Below, in pieces: positions 8,505-17,701 of a stretch of 64,000 nt of DNA. The notes beneath the pieces are model-generated. The model searched no databases. It was not told the origin of the DNA and was given only the letters and a program-made list of their open reading frames with translations. Made by a program: the position numbers and the translations under genes. How positions within the stretch are numbered: the first letter of the stretch is position 1; each line of letters begins with the position of its first letter. Origin of the DNA: AWTP1-13 sp963814055 (GTDB taxonomy: Bacteria; Pseudomonadota; Alphaproteobacteria; Rhizobiales; Hyphomicrobiaceae); assembly GCA_963814055.1 (NCBI GenBank), contig CAWFBJ010000028.1:19078-83077 (forward strand), read 5' to 3'.

Positions 8505-9410
8505 ATGAAAGTCGCGATCCTCACGCGGGATGACCCGCACCACAAGCATCTGTGCGTGCGACTGGCCCGGAAACACAATGTCGTGGGCATTCTGCATCCG
8601 GCGGCAGGTGCCGGTGCTGGCCGGCTCCGTCGCATCCGCAATTGGGCGAGGGCGTACGGCTGGCCGCTGGCGCTGATGTCGGCCGCCGCGGCGGCGCCCA
8701 GCGTTGTATCCGGCTGGACCATGAAAAATGAACTCGCCCGCGCCGGGAAGCACTATTACGGACCATTCTCGGCCGAATACGAGAAACTGGATCCGAAGCT
8801 CATCAATCGCGGCGTCGACGTGAAGTCGGCTGCCGCTCGCGATTTGCTCGGCCGGCTTGATCCCGACGTCGTCGTCGCTCTGGGAGGACCGGTTTATCCT
8901 GCGGAGTTCATCGCGTCCTGCCGTCTCATCCTCAACTTCCACAGCGGGATCTCGCCCATATACAATGGCAGTTCGACCATCGGCTTCGCGTTCGCCAACG
9001 GCCATCCGCATCTCTGCGGCGGAACCCTCATGAAGATGAATGCAGCCGTCGACGGCGGCGCAATCCTGGGCCACTACCTTCCGGGCATCGAGGCGAATGA
9101 CGGCCCGGCTTCGCTCTTCATGAAAACGGTGGGTGGGGCAGCTACCCTCTATGAGCGTGTATTAGACGACTATGCCGCGGGTGTACCGCTGCGGTCGATC
9201 CCGCAGGCTCCCCCGCTCTTTTATTATCGGTTCGCCAATTGGACCCTCTATCAGAGCCAGCGAACCGCGTATCACCTGAAGGCCAAGCTGGCCGCAAAGC
9301 ACCTGCGTCCGGAGCGGATCATACCCTATTGGGATGCCCCGTCGGACGAGGAAGCGCAGGAACGCTATCGCCGCACGATCGACCAGCTCCTATGGGACAA
9401 CGCAGCTTGA
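8505..9410 (+). CDS. Formyltransferase, likely sugar N-formyltransferase
   Basis: 301 aa with the catalytic Asn-His-Asp set of N10-formyltetrahydrofolate-dependent formyltransferases. N144 and H146 lie in LNFHSGISPIYNGS and D183 in AAVDGGAILG. The N-terminal strand is KVAILTRDDP, and a C-terminal extension of about 80 residues is unlike Met-tRNA formyltransferase. The family formylates amines of dTDP/GDP-4-amino-6-deoxyhexoses as well as other amines. Its last 19 bases overlap the next gene, and the deacetylase is upstream on the same strand. No aminotransferase is seen nearby, so the amine would come from deacetylation or from genes elsewhere. Confidence 0.8.
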   Translation: MKVAILTRDDPHHKHLCVRLARKHNVVGILHPAAGAGAGRLRRIRNWARAYGWPLALMSAAAAAPSVVSGWTMKNELARAGKHYYGPFSAEYEKLDPKLINRGVDVKSAAARDLLGRLDPDVVVALGGPVYPAEFIASCRLILNFHSGISPIYNGSSTIGFAFANGHPHLCGGTLMKMNAAVDGGAILGHYLPGIEANDGPASLFMKTVGGAATLYERVLDDYAAGVPLRSIPQAPPLFYYRFANWTLYQSQRTAYHLKAKLAAKHLRPERIIPYWDAPSDEEAQERYRRTIDQLLWDNAA

Positions 9411-10453
9411 AGACCGGGGTGAAGCGGCTTGCCGCCTTTCTAGCGCGCGGGGCGAGAGCGCTCGCCGGGTCGCTCGGTGTGTCCGGGGCTGTTCGCCCCC
9501 TGGTGCGGCGCATGTTTCTCAGTCACACGAACGTCGTCTATTACCACCTCATCGGAGAGCGGCAGCCCTACTACGCGCCCGGACGTGGCGGCAAGTGCAC
9601 GGTGGATCAGTTCGCGCGAGACATCGCTGGCCTCAAAGAGGTCTTCACATTCACGACCCTGGAAAGGCTGTGCGAGTACAATCGAGGCGGCTCCGCCCCG
9701 GACAGACCGCTCCTGGCCCTCACGTTCGATGACGGTTTTAGGCTGAGCACCCCGGAAGTCCTGCAGGTGCTGGACGACCACGGCATCAAAGCCACGCAGT
9801 TCCTGATCACTTCCTGCGTCGGCAATAGCAACCTGATGTGGAGGAACAAGATCTTCGCCATCCAGGCGATGGTTCCTCAGTCGATCTATGTCCGCCGCTA
9901 TAACGTGCTTGCCGGTCGTGCGGGTTTTGCACCGATCGCCAGCGGCGGCGATCTCCAGCCCGCCAGCTCCAAATGGCCCATGTCGCAGAAGGACGAGCTG
10001 GCAGACGAGCTCTGGAACGCCTGCGGTATGCCGCCACTGGCGGAGTTCCTCGACGAGCACCGGCCGTACTTCAGCTGGAAGGAGGTCGAGGAATGGCTGG
10101 GTGCAGGGCACAGCGTCGGGCTCCACACACGGACGCATCCCTACTGCTCGCGCCTCACCGATGAGGAGATCGAGGCAGAGATCGTCCGTCCCGGCGAGGA
10201 GCTGCGGGCCCAATTCAATCTCGGATTTTTCCCGTTCTCCTATCCCTTCGGCGACCGCATCGCTGCGGCGCAGGAAAAAGCCCTGCTGGAGCGGCGCGTC
10301 ATCGATTGCGCCTTCGGTAATAAGGGATTTGCCCGGCGCGGCACCGCGCCCCATCGTCTCGAGCGTGCCGGCATCGAGGGCGGGGGCATCGATTGGCCCG
10401 TGTTCGGCAGGCCGGCGATTCTCTATGGCCTCACCGGCACCGCTGCACGGTAG
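9392..10453 (+). CDS. Polysaccharide deacetylase (NodB-like)
   Basis: 353 aa from ATG 9392, overlapping the formyltransferase by 19 bases. An open frame continues upstream to 9239 but has no supported start. Carbohydrate esterase 4 motif 1, TFDDG, is at 111-115, and HTRTHP at 245-250 is the metal-binding motif 2. An insertion of about 90 residues between them (about 150-240) is larger than in the minimal NodB fold. FPFSYPFGD follows. No signal peptide is evident, though a basic N-terminus (KTGVKRLAAFLARGARALAG) is present. It probably de-N- or O-acetylates the glycan or its precursor. It ends the rightward arm. Confidence 0.85.
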   Translation: MGQRSLKTGVKRLAAFLARGARALAGSLGVSGAVRPLVRRMFLSHTNVVYYHLIGERQPYYAPGRGGKCTVDQFARDIAGLKEVFTFTTLERLCEYNRGGSAPDRPLLALTFDDGFRLSTPEVLQVLDDHGIKATQFLITSCVGNSNLMWRNKIFAIQAMVPQSIYVRRYNVLAGRAGFAPIASGGDLQPASSKWPMSQKDELADELWNACGMPPLAEFLDEHRPYFSWKEVEEWLGAGHSVGLHTRTHPYCSRLTDEEIEAEIVRPGEELRAQFNLGFFPFSYPFGDRIAAAQEKALLERRVIDCAFGNKGFARRGTAPHRLERAGIEGGGIDWPVFGRPAILYGLTGTAAR

Positions 10454-10535
10454 TCCCTCGCGGCGTTCGCCTGCGCCGGTTCAGCGTTCAGATCGCCACG
10501 CCGACCCCCTGGAGAAGTCCTGCGGAGCCGGCGGA

Positions 10536-12779
10536 TCAATCGATCCCGTACTGGGCATAGAGCTTGTTGGAGTAGTAGTCGTTGTACTGCCCCTCGTGCC
10601 GGCCCAGGACTTTGAAATCGACCCTGTTGAGCACGACGCCCAGGAGACTGTCGTGCACTTCCGGGGCCTTGCTGAGAGCAAGCTCGGCCACGCCGATTTT
10701 CGTGCGTGCCCAGGCGACGACGAAGACATAGGCATCGATGAGACCAGACGTCGATCGCACGTCGACAATCGGCGCGAGGGGTGGAAGATCGACGATCACG
10801 TAGTCGTATCTCTCGCGCAAATCCCCAAACAAAGTCCGCAGTGCAGGTGAGGCAAGAACGTCGCTCGAGTGCACGACGCGAGACTTCCCGGAGCCCGGCA
10901 GGAAAGACAGATTTGTCGTCGGATCGTTCCACAGCACGTCTTCAAGTGGCTTCTTGCCTGAGATCACATCCAAGATGCCGTGCTCGGCGCGCGGAGCCAG
11001 GATCGTGGAAAGGGCCGGGTGGCGGAGATCACAGTCGAGTAGGATCGTCCGGGCGCCCGTTTGTGCTACAAGCAGTGCAAACGCCGCTGCGATCGTCGTT
11101 TTTCCTTCGTTCGGGAGAGACGACGTAATCCCCACAATCTTGGCCGCCCTTTTCAGATCAGCGGCCAGCTTGATGGAGCGCATTCCTTCTGCAAATCGTG
11201 ATAGTGGTCGGTCAACTACCTCCCATACGACATCGGTGTTTCGAACTATCATCCGCGCTCCCGATGGCGTTTGCGCAGTCTCTGCCTTAGTAGGCGAGAG
11301 CACGGGGGTCAAAGTGAGGCAACTTGCCTGAAGGGCCGCCTCGACCTGTCTAGATGTGCGAAACACGCGATCCAGCGAAGCCCTGAGTACGCCAAGCCCT
11401 AAGCCGAGCATCATTCCACCTGCAGTTGCCCCGAAAAGGATTACAAGGGTCTTGGGGCTGCTCTTTGAGGTGGGCGTAGACGCCCGCGCAATTAGCCGCG
11501 CCTCGGTGCCGGGAAAGGATTGCTGTTGAACTAGCTCGGTGTTTCGCTGAAGAGCGGCTTTGTACAAACTTCGATACGCTTCAGCCGCACTCTCGAGCTG
11601 GCGCAACTCACTCTGGGCCTGACTAGCCTGCTGGAATTGGGATACTGCCGTCGCAACTGTCTTCTCGATTTCAGTCTGCCGTTGCTTGGCAATCTCGTAG
11701 TCGCTCCTGTATGTCTCGGCGATCCGACCCAATTCGTCAGCGATGGATGCGCGGATCTCCCGTATCTGCCGACCGAGATTAATGACCGCCAAGTGATCCT
11801 TGCCAAATCGGCTCGACCAGTCTGCTTCACGATTTGCGAGATCAAGGTATTGGGAACGCAGCTTTACGATGACAGGGTTGTTCAACGTGTCGGTAACGGT
11901 TCCGGCTATCTGTTTATCCGGCGAGTCAGCGCCGATGACGGCCACGATTCGATCGAGACGCGCACGGGTTTCGGCCGTTTTCTCTCGAGCTGCGCCGAGT
12001 TGTGTATTCAATTCAGCGAGCGTTTGGTCGTTGATGAGCTTCCCGCCAACCGTGACGATTTCATTCTTCTTCTTGAATTTCTCCACATTATCATCCGCGC
12101 GCGAGATTTGGGTGCCCAACTCCTGAATACGATCCTCCAACCAAGCTGCTGCCTGGCGAGCACCCTGATACCTCGAGTTCAGTCGATCCTCGATATAACT
12201 GTCGGCAAGCGCGTTCGCGATCTCCGCGGCCCGTTCGGGCTTGAGCGACACAGCGTCGATGTCAAGGATGTTGCCGCCCGTCCTGTTGACCGTGAGACGC
12301 TTCTCAAGTGTCGCCAGAGCAGCGCCGACAGGATCCTCGACCGGTGATTTGTCGCTGGCCGCCGAGCTGGCAAACAGTTCGTGGAACCATCCCCCTTGCC
12401 CCTTCGGCAAGCCGATGAATTCAGGGTCCTTGTCCAGGTTGAGTTTTTTTATGACGGCCAAAACCACGCTTTCTGATTTGATCAGCATGGCCTGGCTTTC
12501 CATTTCGACGACGCCGACGGGAAGCTCGCGCGCCATCTCTCCGAGCTGGGCCTGTAGCTTCCCCCTATCGATGATCAAAGTCGCGCGGGCCGTATAAGCC
12601 GGCGGCGTTATGTAAATGTAGAGCGCACACGCGGCGATCGCCAAAAGCGTGACCGACAGGATCAATACCAACTGCTGGCGGAGGATGCCCCAGAAGAAAT
12701 CAATAAGCTCGGGCAACGAGCTTTCTGCGGGAGCGTAATTGTGACTATCTGCGTTCTGTCGATCGTTGGTTTGAAGCAT
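10536..12779 (-). CDS. Polysaccharide co-polymerase / tyrosine autokinase (Wzz-BY-kinase)
   Basis: 747 aa inner-membrane protein that controls chain length and export of exopolysaccharide. The first membrane segment is at about 36-56, followed by a long periplasmic Wzz domain with coiled-coil stretches and a second membrane segment near 440-460. The cytoplasmic BY-kinase has Walker A SSLPNEGKTT (about 550-560), Walker A' ILLDCDLRHP and Walker B YVIVDLPPLAP. The C-terminus ends in a five-tyrosine cluster (QYNDYYSNKLYAQY), the autophosphorylation tail. ATG 12779 is chosen, and a GTG 12 bases upstream is the alternative. It converges with the deacetylase gene and is read from its own promoter. 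Confidence 0.92.
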   Translation of the reverse strand: MLQTNDRQNADSHNYAPAESSLPELIDFFWGILRQQLVLILSVTLLAIAACALYIYITPPAYTARATLIIDRGKLQAQLGEMARELPVGVVEMESQAMLIKSESVVLAVIKKLNLDKDPEFIGLPKGQGGWFHELFASSAASDKSPVEDPVGAALATLEKRLTVNRTGGNILDIDAVSLKPERAAEIANALADSYIEDRLNSRYQGARQAAAWLEDRIQELGTQISRADDNVEKFKKKNEIVTVGGKLINDQTLAELNTQLGAAREKTAETRARLDRIVAVIGADSPDKQIAGTVTDTLNNPVIVKLRSQYLDLANREADWSSRFGKDHLAVINLGRQIREIRASIADELGRIAETYRSDYEIAKQRQTEIEKTVATAVSQFQQASQAQSELRQLESAAEAYRSLYKAALQRNTELVQQQSFPGTEARLIARASTPTSKSSPKTLVILFGATAGGMMLGLGLGVLRASLDRVFRTSRQVEAALQASCLTLTPVLSPTKAETAQTPSGARMIVRNTDVVWEVVDRPLSRFAEGMRSIKLAADLKRAAKIVGITSSLPNEGKTTIAAAFALLVAQTGARTILLDCDLRHPALSTILAPRAEHGILDVISGKKPLEDVLWNDPTTNLSFLPGSGKSRVVHSSDVLASPALRTLFGDLRERYDYVIVDLPPLAPIVDVRSTSGLIDAYVFVVAWARTKIGVAELALSKAPEVHDSLLGVVLNRVDFKVLGRHEGQYNDYYSNKLYAQYGID

Positions 12780-13331
12780 TACTGCAACCACGAATTTGCT
12801 ACTACGCCACTCGGCGACAAAACGCTGCTCTCCGGTTTAGGTAATGTACGTCCTTCAAAAACCAACTCTACAGCCTGCAAAAAATGCTGTCTCGCGTTGA
12901 AAAGGATCTACCGCTTGGCCCCGCCCCCACATAGAGATGCACCCGCATGCGCCCGCCGATTGAATCCAGTCTACTTTGCGCAGATTTGCACCTAAGTTCC
13001 CATACCATCACATCAATCCGCGCGCAACGGGTGGCCGGTCCCGGTTCTATCGCAAAACCTGCCACGCACCCCACTTGCTGGCGGCTACCGCCTTACTCTC
13101 AGCCAAGCTGGGTGGGGCATTCTCACCCAGAAACGGCCGCATTTGCTAGTTCTCAAGGTGCGCAAGTCCAAGGGTTAAGTTGGTTTGATTTAACGTTACA
13201 AATTGATTGACAGTTCGGGACGCAGAGCACACGCGCCAGTGGCCGCCGCAGAACAAGAATTCTGGATGCTTACGGGCTTCGGGGGGCGCGATCCGCGATT
13301 TCCGGTGCAGCAGGCTCGATGCCGGTGAAGT
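12780..13331. other. Intergenic region upstream of the Wzz/BY-kinase gene
   Basis: 552 bases with no convincing gene. It must contain the promoter and 5' leader of the leftward kinase gene. A 7-bp inverted repeat with a 9-base loop (CTGGGTG at 13108-13114, CACCCAG at 13124-13130) is not followed by a U-run and is unassigned. A short AT-rich stretch lies near 13170-13212. Confidence 0.4.
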
Positions 13332-14123
13332 TCAGCGTCCCTTCCAGTTCGGCTTGCGCTTCTCGGCGAACGCCTTCGGCCCTTCGACCGTGTCCTCGCT
13401 GGTCGTGAGCGCGACGAACGCGGGATAGTTGAGATTGCGCATGGCCATCTCCAGCGCGGGTACGTCGAGGGAGCGTGTCACCACCTGCTTGGTGGCACGA
13501 ATGCTCATGGGCGAGCACTCGAGGATCAGGCCGGCCCAGCGGCGCGCCTCGTCCATGATCTTGGCATGCGGCGCCACGGCGGTGACAAAGCCCAGCTCAT
13601 GGCCTTCCTGCGCCGACACATGGCGGCCGGTGAGCATCATGCCCATGGCTTTCTTGAGCGGGACCTGGCGCGAGAGGCGCTGCATGCCGCTGGCGCCGGC
13701 CGCGAGGCCGACGCGCGGCTCGGGCAGCGCAAACCTCGCCTGATCGGAGGCGATGATGAGGTCGCAGGCGAGCGCGATCTCGAAGCCGCCGCCCATGGCG
13801 ACGCCGTTGACGGCGGCGATCACCGGCTTGTCGAGATCGTGCCGGTTCGTCAGCCCGCCGAAACCCTTGGGGACGGCAGGCGGGCGCTCACCGGTCTTGG
13901 TGCGATACTCGGCGTGGAACTTGAGGTCGTTGCCGGCCGAGAAGGCCTTGTCGCCGGCACCCGTGATGATGGCGACCCACAGATCGGGATTGGCGGCAAA
14001 CTCGTCGAAGACATCGGACAGTTCCTGGTTCGCCATGTAGTGCAGCGCGTTCATCACCTCCGGCCGATTGATGGTGACGATGAACAGGTGTCCGTCGGTT
14101 TCGACCTTGCAGTACTGACCCAT
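13332..14123 (-). CDS. Enoyl-CoA hydratase/isomerase (crotonase) family
   Basis: 263 aa from ATG 14123 with GGAGGAG at good spacing. The crotonase core is visible: the oxyanion-hole strand AFSAGNDLKFHAE near 60-70, then GGGFEIALACDL and LPEPRVGL, which keep the two glutamates used by hydratases, followed by GASGMQRL. It acts on acyl-CoA thioesters in the cytoplasm. It is the last gene of a leftward operon with the reductase (14918-15940) and the cysteine hydrolase (14188-14878). That suggests degradation of a small organic or CoA-linked compound, but the exact substrate is unknown. Confidence 0.85.
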   Translation of the reverse strand: MGQYCKVETDGHLFIVTINRPEVMNALHYMANQELSDVFDEFAANPDLWVAIITGAGDKAFSAGNDLKFHAEYRTKTGERPPAVPKGFGGLTNRHDLDKPVIAAVNGVAMGGGFEIALACDLIIASDQARFALPEPRVGLAAGASGMQRLSRQVPLKKAMGMMLTGRHVSAQEGHELGFVTAVAPHAKIMDEARRWAGLILECSPMSIRATKQVVTRSLDVPALEMAMRNLNYPAFVALTTSEDTVEGPKAFAEKRKPNWKGR

Positions 14124-14187
14124 TGCCGCTCCTCCGAAAGACGTCGATTCCTGCCGGCGCCGTCGATGTTGTGATCCCAAAGCCGTA

Positions 14188-14878
14188 TCACGCAGCCGGC
14201 GGCTTTGCACGGGCAGGCCGCAGGCCCGCGACCACGGCATCGGCCGCGGCTACGGCGCCGAAAATACCGCCCTCGACGGTGACCATGTGCACGGCGGCCG
14301 CGTGCGCGTAGGCGTCGCCGCTGGCACACGCATCCTCGATCAGGAGGCATTCGAAGTAGCGGTCGGTGGCCTCGCGCAAGGTCGAGTGCACGCACACGTC
14401 CGTCGTGCAGCCGGTGAACAGGAGATGCTTGATGCCCTGGGCGCGCAAAACCGGCTCCAGCTCGGTGTAGGTGAAGGCACCGTTCGCGGTCTTGTCGACG
14501 ATGACATCGCCGGCCCGCACCTTGATCTCCGGTACGATCTCGAAGCCCGGCGAACCACGCAAAAGGACGCCGGCAGTCTTCGGAAGCCCGCTTGCTGCTG
14601 CGACGATCGTAGCCGGCCATGTCAGCCATGTCGGCGCGGTGACCCTGGCGGGTGAAGACGATGAGACACCCGGCGGCACGCGCCGCGTCGATCACACGAT
14701 TGACGGCGGGCAGGATGGCGCGCAGCGGCGACAGGTCGTAGCCCTTCTTTGCCAGATAGCCGCCCGGCGAAAGGAAATCCATCTGCATGTCGATGACGAG
14801 CAGCGCGGTCGACGCCGGATCGAGGCGGCCGCTGTCGGGATAGTCGAAGGGTCGGGCCTTGATGACGTTGCGTGCCAT
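14188..14878 (-). pseudogene. Isochorismatase-like cysteine hydrolase, frameshifted
   Basis: The N-terminal half (ATG 14878; LLVIDMQMDF gives the catalytic Asp) and the C-terminal half (VDKTANGAF with Lys, TGCTTDVCVH with the nucleophile Cys) are in different frames. One extra base in AGCAGCAAGC near 14590-14600 causes this. Removing one A of the coding strand restores YDRRSSSGLPKTAG and a protein of about 229 aa, the normal size of biuret/ureidoacrylate amidohydrolase-like enzymes. The full triad survives, so an assembly error is more likely than decay. It sits 39 bases after the reductase gene and 64 before the crotonase gene. The amide substrate is unknown. Confidence 0.8.
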
Positions 14879-14917
14879 GGCCGCCCTACGTGGGTTTGCT
14901 GTTGCGCTGTCCGCGTT

Positions 14918-15940
14918 TCACCGCGCACCAGGGTCGGGCCCCAGTTTCACCTGCAGCTTGCCGAAGTTGTCGCCGCGCAGCAGCCCGACGAACGCGCGCG
15001 GCGCATTCTCGATGCCCTCGACGATATCCTCCTTGTACTTGACGCGGCCCGAGCGCACCCATTCGCCCATCTGGCGGCGCGCCGGCTCATACTTGCCGTT
15101 GAAGTCCCAGACGATGAAGCCGCGCATGGTGACACGCTTGCCGACGAATGCGCCAAGCAGGCGCGGTCCCGGTTCCGTCGTGTTGTATTGGGAGATCGAA
15201 CCGCACAGCGCCACGCGCGCCCAGAAGTTGAGATTGACGAACACGGCGTCGCTCACGACGCCGCCGACGTTGTCGAAGTAGACGTCGACGCCGTTAGGAC
15301 ATGCCGCTTTGACGGCCGCCGCCAAGTCCTTCTCGGCCTTGTAGTCGATGCAGGCATCGAACCCGAGCGTGTCCTTCACGAAGGCGCACTTCTTGGCTCC
15401 GCCGGCAATGCCGACGGCGCGGCATCCCGCAATCTTGGCGAGCTGACCCACGATCTGGCCGACCGCGCCGGAAGCGGCCGATACCACCACCGTCTCGCCT
15501 GCCTTCGGCTGCCCGACATCGAAGAGGCCGAAATAGGCGGTCATGCCTGGCATGCCCAGGACGCCGTTGGCGGTGGAGATCGGTGCCAGCGACGCGTCGA
15601 CCTTGCGCATGGCCGGGCCGGGACCGATGGCATATTCCTGCCAGCCGAGACGGTCCTCGACGATGTCGCCGACCTTGAAGCCAGGATGGTTCGATTTCAC
15701 CACCTCGCCGACGGTGCCGCCTGCCATGACCTCGCCGATGCCGACAGGAGCCGCGTAGGAAGCGGCGTCGCGCATGCGCCCGCGCATGTACGGATCGAGC
15801 GACATGTAGACCACGCGCACCAGCACCTCGCGCGGCCCCGGCTCGGGCACTGGCGCCTCCTCGACGCGGAAATCGCCTTCGGCCACCTCCGCGGGCGGGC
15901 GGCGGGCGAGAACGACGCGGCGATGCGTTTTCGGAATCAT
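14918..15940 (-). CDS. NADP-dependent medium-chain reductase (PTGR/CurA type)
   Basis: 340 aa from ATG 15940, with GGAG eight bases upstream. The family hallmarks are MSLDPYMRGRM near 47-57 and the NADP-binding loop SAASGAVGQIVGQLAKIAGCRAVGI, here split as VVVSAASGAVGQ and LAKIAGCRAVG. NVGG and NFWARVALCGSISQYN follow. This zinc-free MDR group reduces the double bond of alpha,beta-unsaturated ketones and aldehydes. It leads the leftward operon with the cysteine hydrolase and crotonase. Confidence 0.88.
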   Translation of the reverse strand: MIPKTHRRVVLARRPPAEVAEGDFRVEEAPVPEPGPREVLVRVVYMSLDPYMRGRMRDAASYAAPVGIGEVMAGGTVGEVVKSNHPGFKVGDIVEDRLGWQEYAIGPGPAMRKVDASLAPISTANGVLGMPGMTAYFGLFDVGQPKAGETVVVSAASGAVGQIVGQLAKIAGCRAVGIAGGAKKCAFVKDTLGFDACIDYKAEKDLAAAVKAACPNGVDVYFDNVGGVVSDAVFVNLNFWARVALCGSISQYNTTEPGPRLLGAFVGKRVTMRGFIVWDFNGKYEPARRQMGEWVRSGRVKYKEDIVEGIENAPRAFVGLLRGDNFGKLQVKLGPDPGAR

Positions 15941-16129
15941 TTCTAGGTCTCCGGCGGTAACACGGGAGGAACGTAGCGCCGGCAGCCTCCAAGCGGAACC
16001 TGCCTTTGCAGGCGCTTCTGCACGGCCGGTGACTTCCTTGTTGCAGATTTGCCGATTTTGTGGCTTTTGGCGGCTCACGGCCGTCAATTGCGGCCATTTC
16101 CAGCGGAAACTGAACCAGGCGTCGGACCC

Positions 16130-16255
16130 ATGAAGGTCAGAAATTCATTGAAATCGCTGCGCTCGCGCCACCGCAACAATCGCGTGGTGCGCCGCAAAGG
16201 CCGTGTGTACGTCATCAACAAGACGAACCGGCGCTTCAAGGCACGCCAAGGCTGA
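16130..16255 (+). CDS. rpmJ: Ribosomal protein L36 (bL36)
   Basis: 41 aa, the normal length, starting MKVRNSLKSLRSRH and ending NRRFKARQG. It is a small, highly basic component of the large ribosomal subunit. The zinc-binding cysteines of the C+ form are absent, so this is the zinc-independent type common in alphaproteobacteria. ATG 16130 is the only sensible start. It stands alone between unrelated genes, as is usual for this paralogue outside the ribosomal operons. Confidence 0.95.
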   Translation: MKVRNSLKSLRSRHRNNRVVRRKGRVYVINKTNRRFKARQG

Positions 16256-16313
16256 ACAGGAAAGCCGGCCGCAGCTTTTGACGGCCCCATTGCTGCCCGG
16301 CTATGCTGGCAGC

Positions 16314-16958
16314 ATGCCGTCGATGTCGAACCCTAGGCTACTTGCCATCCTCAGCTCCGCGGTGCTCGCCCTCACTTTGCTGGGGCCGGTGACGCCAGCG
16401 CTGACGCAGGACGCGCCGCCCAAGAGCGCCAAGCGCGGGCCGCCAACGGCCAGCTTGCCGAAGACCGCCGCCGAACGCGACAAGGCCCTCGGCGACCTCT
16501 ACGCGATGCTGGCCACCGCCGAAGATGAGAACGCTGCCAAAGCAATCTCGGAAGGCATCGAGCGCATTTGGCTGCATTCAGGCAGCCCGACCGTCGATCT
16601 TCTGCTCGGACGGGCCATGAAAGCGGTCGCCGAGAAGAAAATGGATCGCGCTCTCAAGCTGCTCGACAACGTCGTCGAACAGGCACCTGATTTCACGGAA
16701 GGATGGAGCCGCCGCGCCTACATCCACTTCCAGCGCAATCAGGTGGGCCAGGCACTGGGCGACCTGCGCCGCGCCCTCGCGCTCGATCCCAATCATTTCA
16801 AATCCTTGGATGGCCTCGCCCAGGTGCTGCGCGAGATCGGACAGAAGAAAGCCGCGCTGCAGGTTTTCCGGCATCTCTACGACGTCCACCCCTACTGGCC
16901 GGGTGCTGATCGCGCGATCGACGAGCTGTCGCGGGAAATAGAGGGCCAGGGCATCTAA
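16314..16958 (+). CDS. Exported tetratricopeptide-repeat protein
   Basis: 214 aa. The N-terminus is a signal peptide (LLAILSSAVLALTLLGPVTPALTQ), with likely cleavage after ALTQ. Two to three TPR units follow at about 105-200: AMKAVAEKKMDRALKLLDN, AYIHFQRNQVGQALGDLRRAL and GLAQVLREIGQKKAALQVFR. It is likely a periplasmic protein-protein scaffold. ATG 16314 is favoured, with ATG 16323 as alternative. It lies 58 bases after rpmJ on the same strand. No specific partner can be named. Confidence 0.8.
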   Translation: MPSMSNPRLLAILSSAVLALTLLGPVTPALTQDAPPKSAKRGPPTASLPKTAAERDKALGDLYAMLATAEDENAAKAISEGIERIWLHSGSPTVDLLLGRAMKAVAEKKMDRALKLLDNVVEQAPDFTEGWSRRAYIHFQRNQVGQALGDLRRALALDPNHFKSLDGLAQVLREIGQKKAALQVFRHLYDVHPYWPGADRAIDELSREIEGQGI

Positions 16959-17092
16959 GCCCTGCGCCTGTGCCATAAGCCCAGGAATCCGTTGACAACC
17001 CGCGACGGGCACGGTTGCCCCGCGCCCCGGCTCTGGAAGAGTTGCTGCGCCCTTGCTAAGGCACCTCACCGATAAATTCCCGCGGGACCAGA

Positions 17093-17701
17093 GTGCTCAG
17101 GGTCGACTATTTGGCTGTGCCGGGGCTGCCCACGCTGTCGTTCGAGGTGGCGGCGGGTGAATGCCTGGCCGTGGAGGGACCTTCCGGTTCCGGCAAAACC
17201 AGGATGCTGCGCGCGCTGGCGGACCTCGATCCTGCGGGCGGATATGTGCATCTCGACGGCGTGGAACGGGCCGAGATGAAGGGGCCGCAGTGGCGCCGTC
17301 ACGTTCGCTATGCCTCCGCCGAGCCCGCCTGGTGGGCGCCGACAGGGGGCGAGCATTTTCCCAAGAGTGCGAGGCTCGATCGGTTGCTTTCTGCTCTGGC
17401 GCTCGACGATGGTCATTTGAGCCGTCCGATCGCCGAGCTTTCGACGGGGGAGCGCCAGCGCCTGGGGCTAGTCCGCGCGCTGGTGGACGAACCGCGCGTG
17501 CTCCTGCTCGATGAGCCTACCTCCGCCCTCGATACCACCTCGGCAGCGATGGCCGAGGAATTGATCAAGTATCAACTGCTGGCGGAACGGATCGTACTGC
17601 TCGTCAGCCACGACGTGGCGCAAATCGAGCGCCTTGCCCACGCCCGCCTGCAACTTGCGGCTGCCACCACCTTCCGCCGCTCCGAAGGAGCCGCAGCATG
17701 A
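17093..17701 (+). CDS. ABC transporter ATP-binding protein, FetA-like
   Basis: 202 aa, a single compact nucleotide-binding domain. Walker A is GPSGSGKTRML at about 29-39, the signature is LSTGERQRLGLVRAL, Walker B is VLLLDEPTSALD, and the switch His is in LVSHDVAQ. It starts at GTG 17093, and its TGA overlaps the permease ATG by four bases (ATGA). With the UPF0014 permease next door it matches the FetAB (YbbLM) pair, implicated in iron export and oxidative-stress resistance in E. coli. The substrate here is by analogy only. Confidence 0.82.
   Translation: MLRVDYLAVPGLPTLSFEVAAGECLAVEGPSGSGKTRMLRALADLDPAGGYVHLDGVERAEMKGPQWRRHVRYASAEPAWWAPTGGEHFPKSARLDRLLSALALDDGHLSRPIAELSTGERQRLGLVRALVDEPRVLLLDEPTSALDTTSAAMAEELIKYQLLAERIVLLVSHDVAQIERLAHARLQLAAATTFRRSEGAAA

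Noticed and set aside
9239..9391. N-terminal extension of the polysaccharide deacetylase
   Set aside because: Overlaps the end of the formyltransferase in another frame; ATG 9392 gives a sensible protein and a short overlap.
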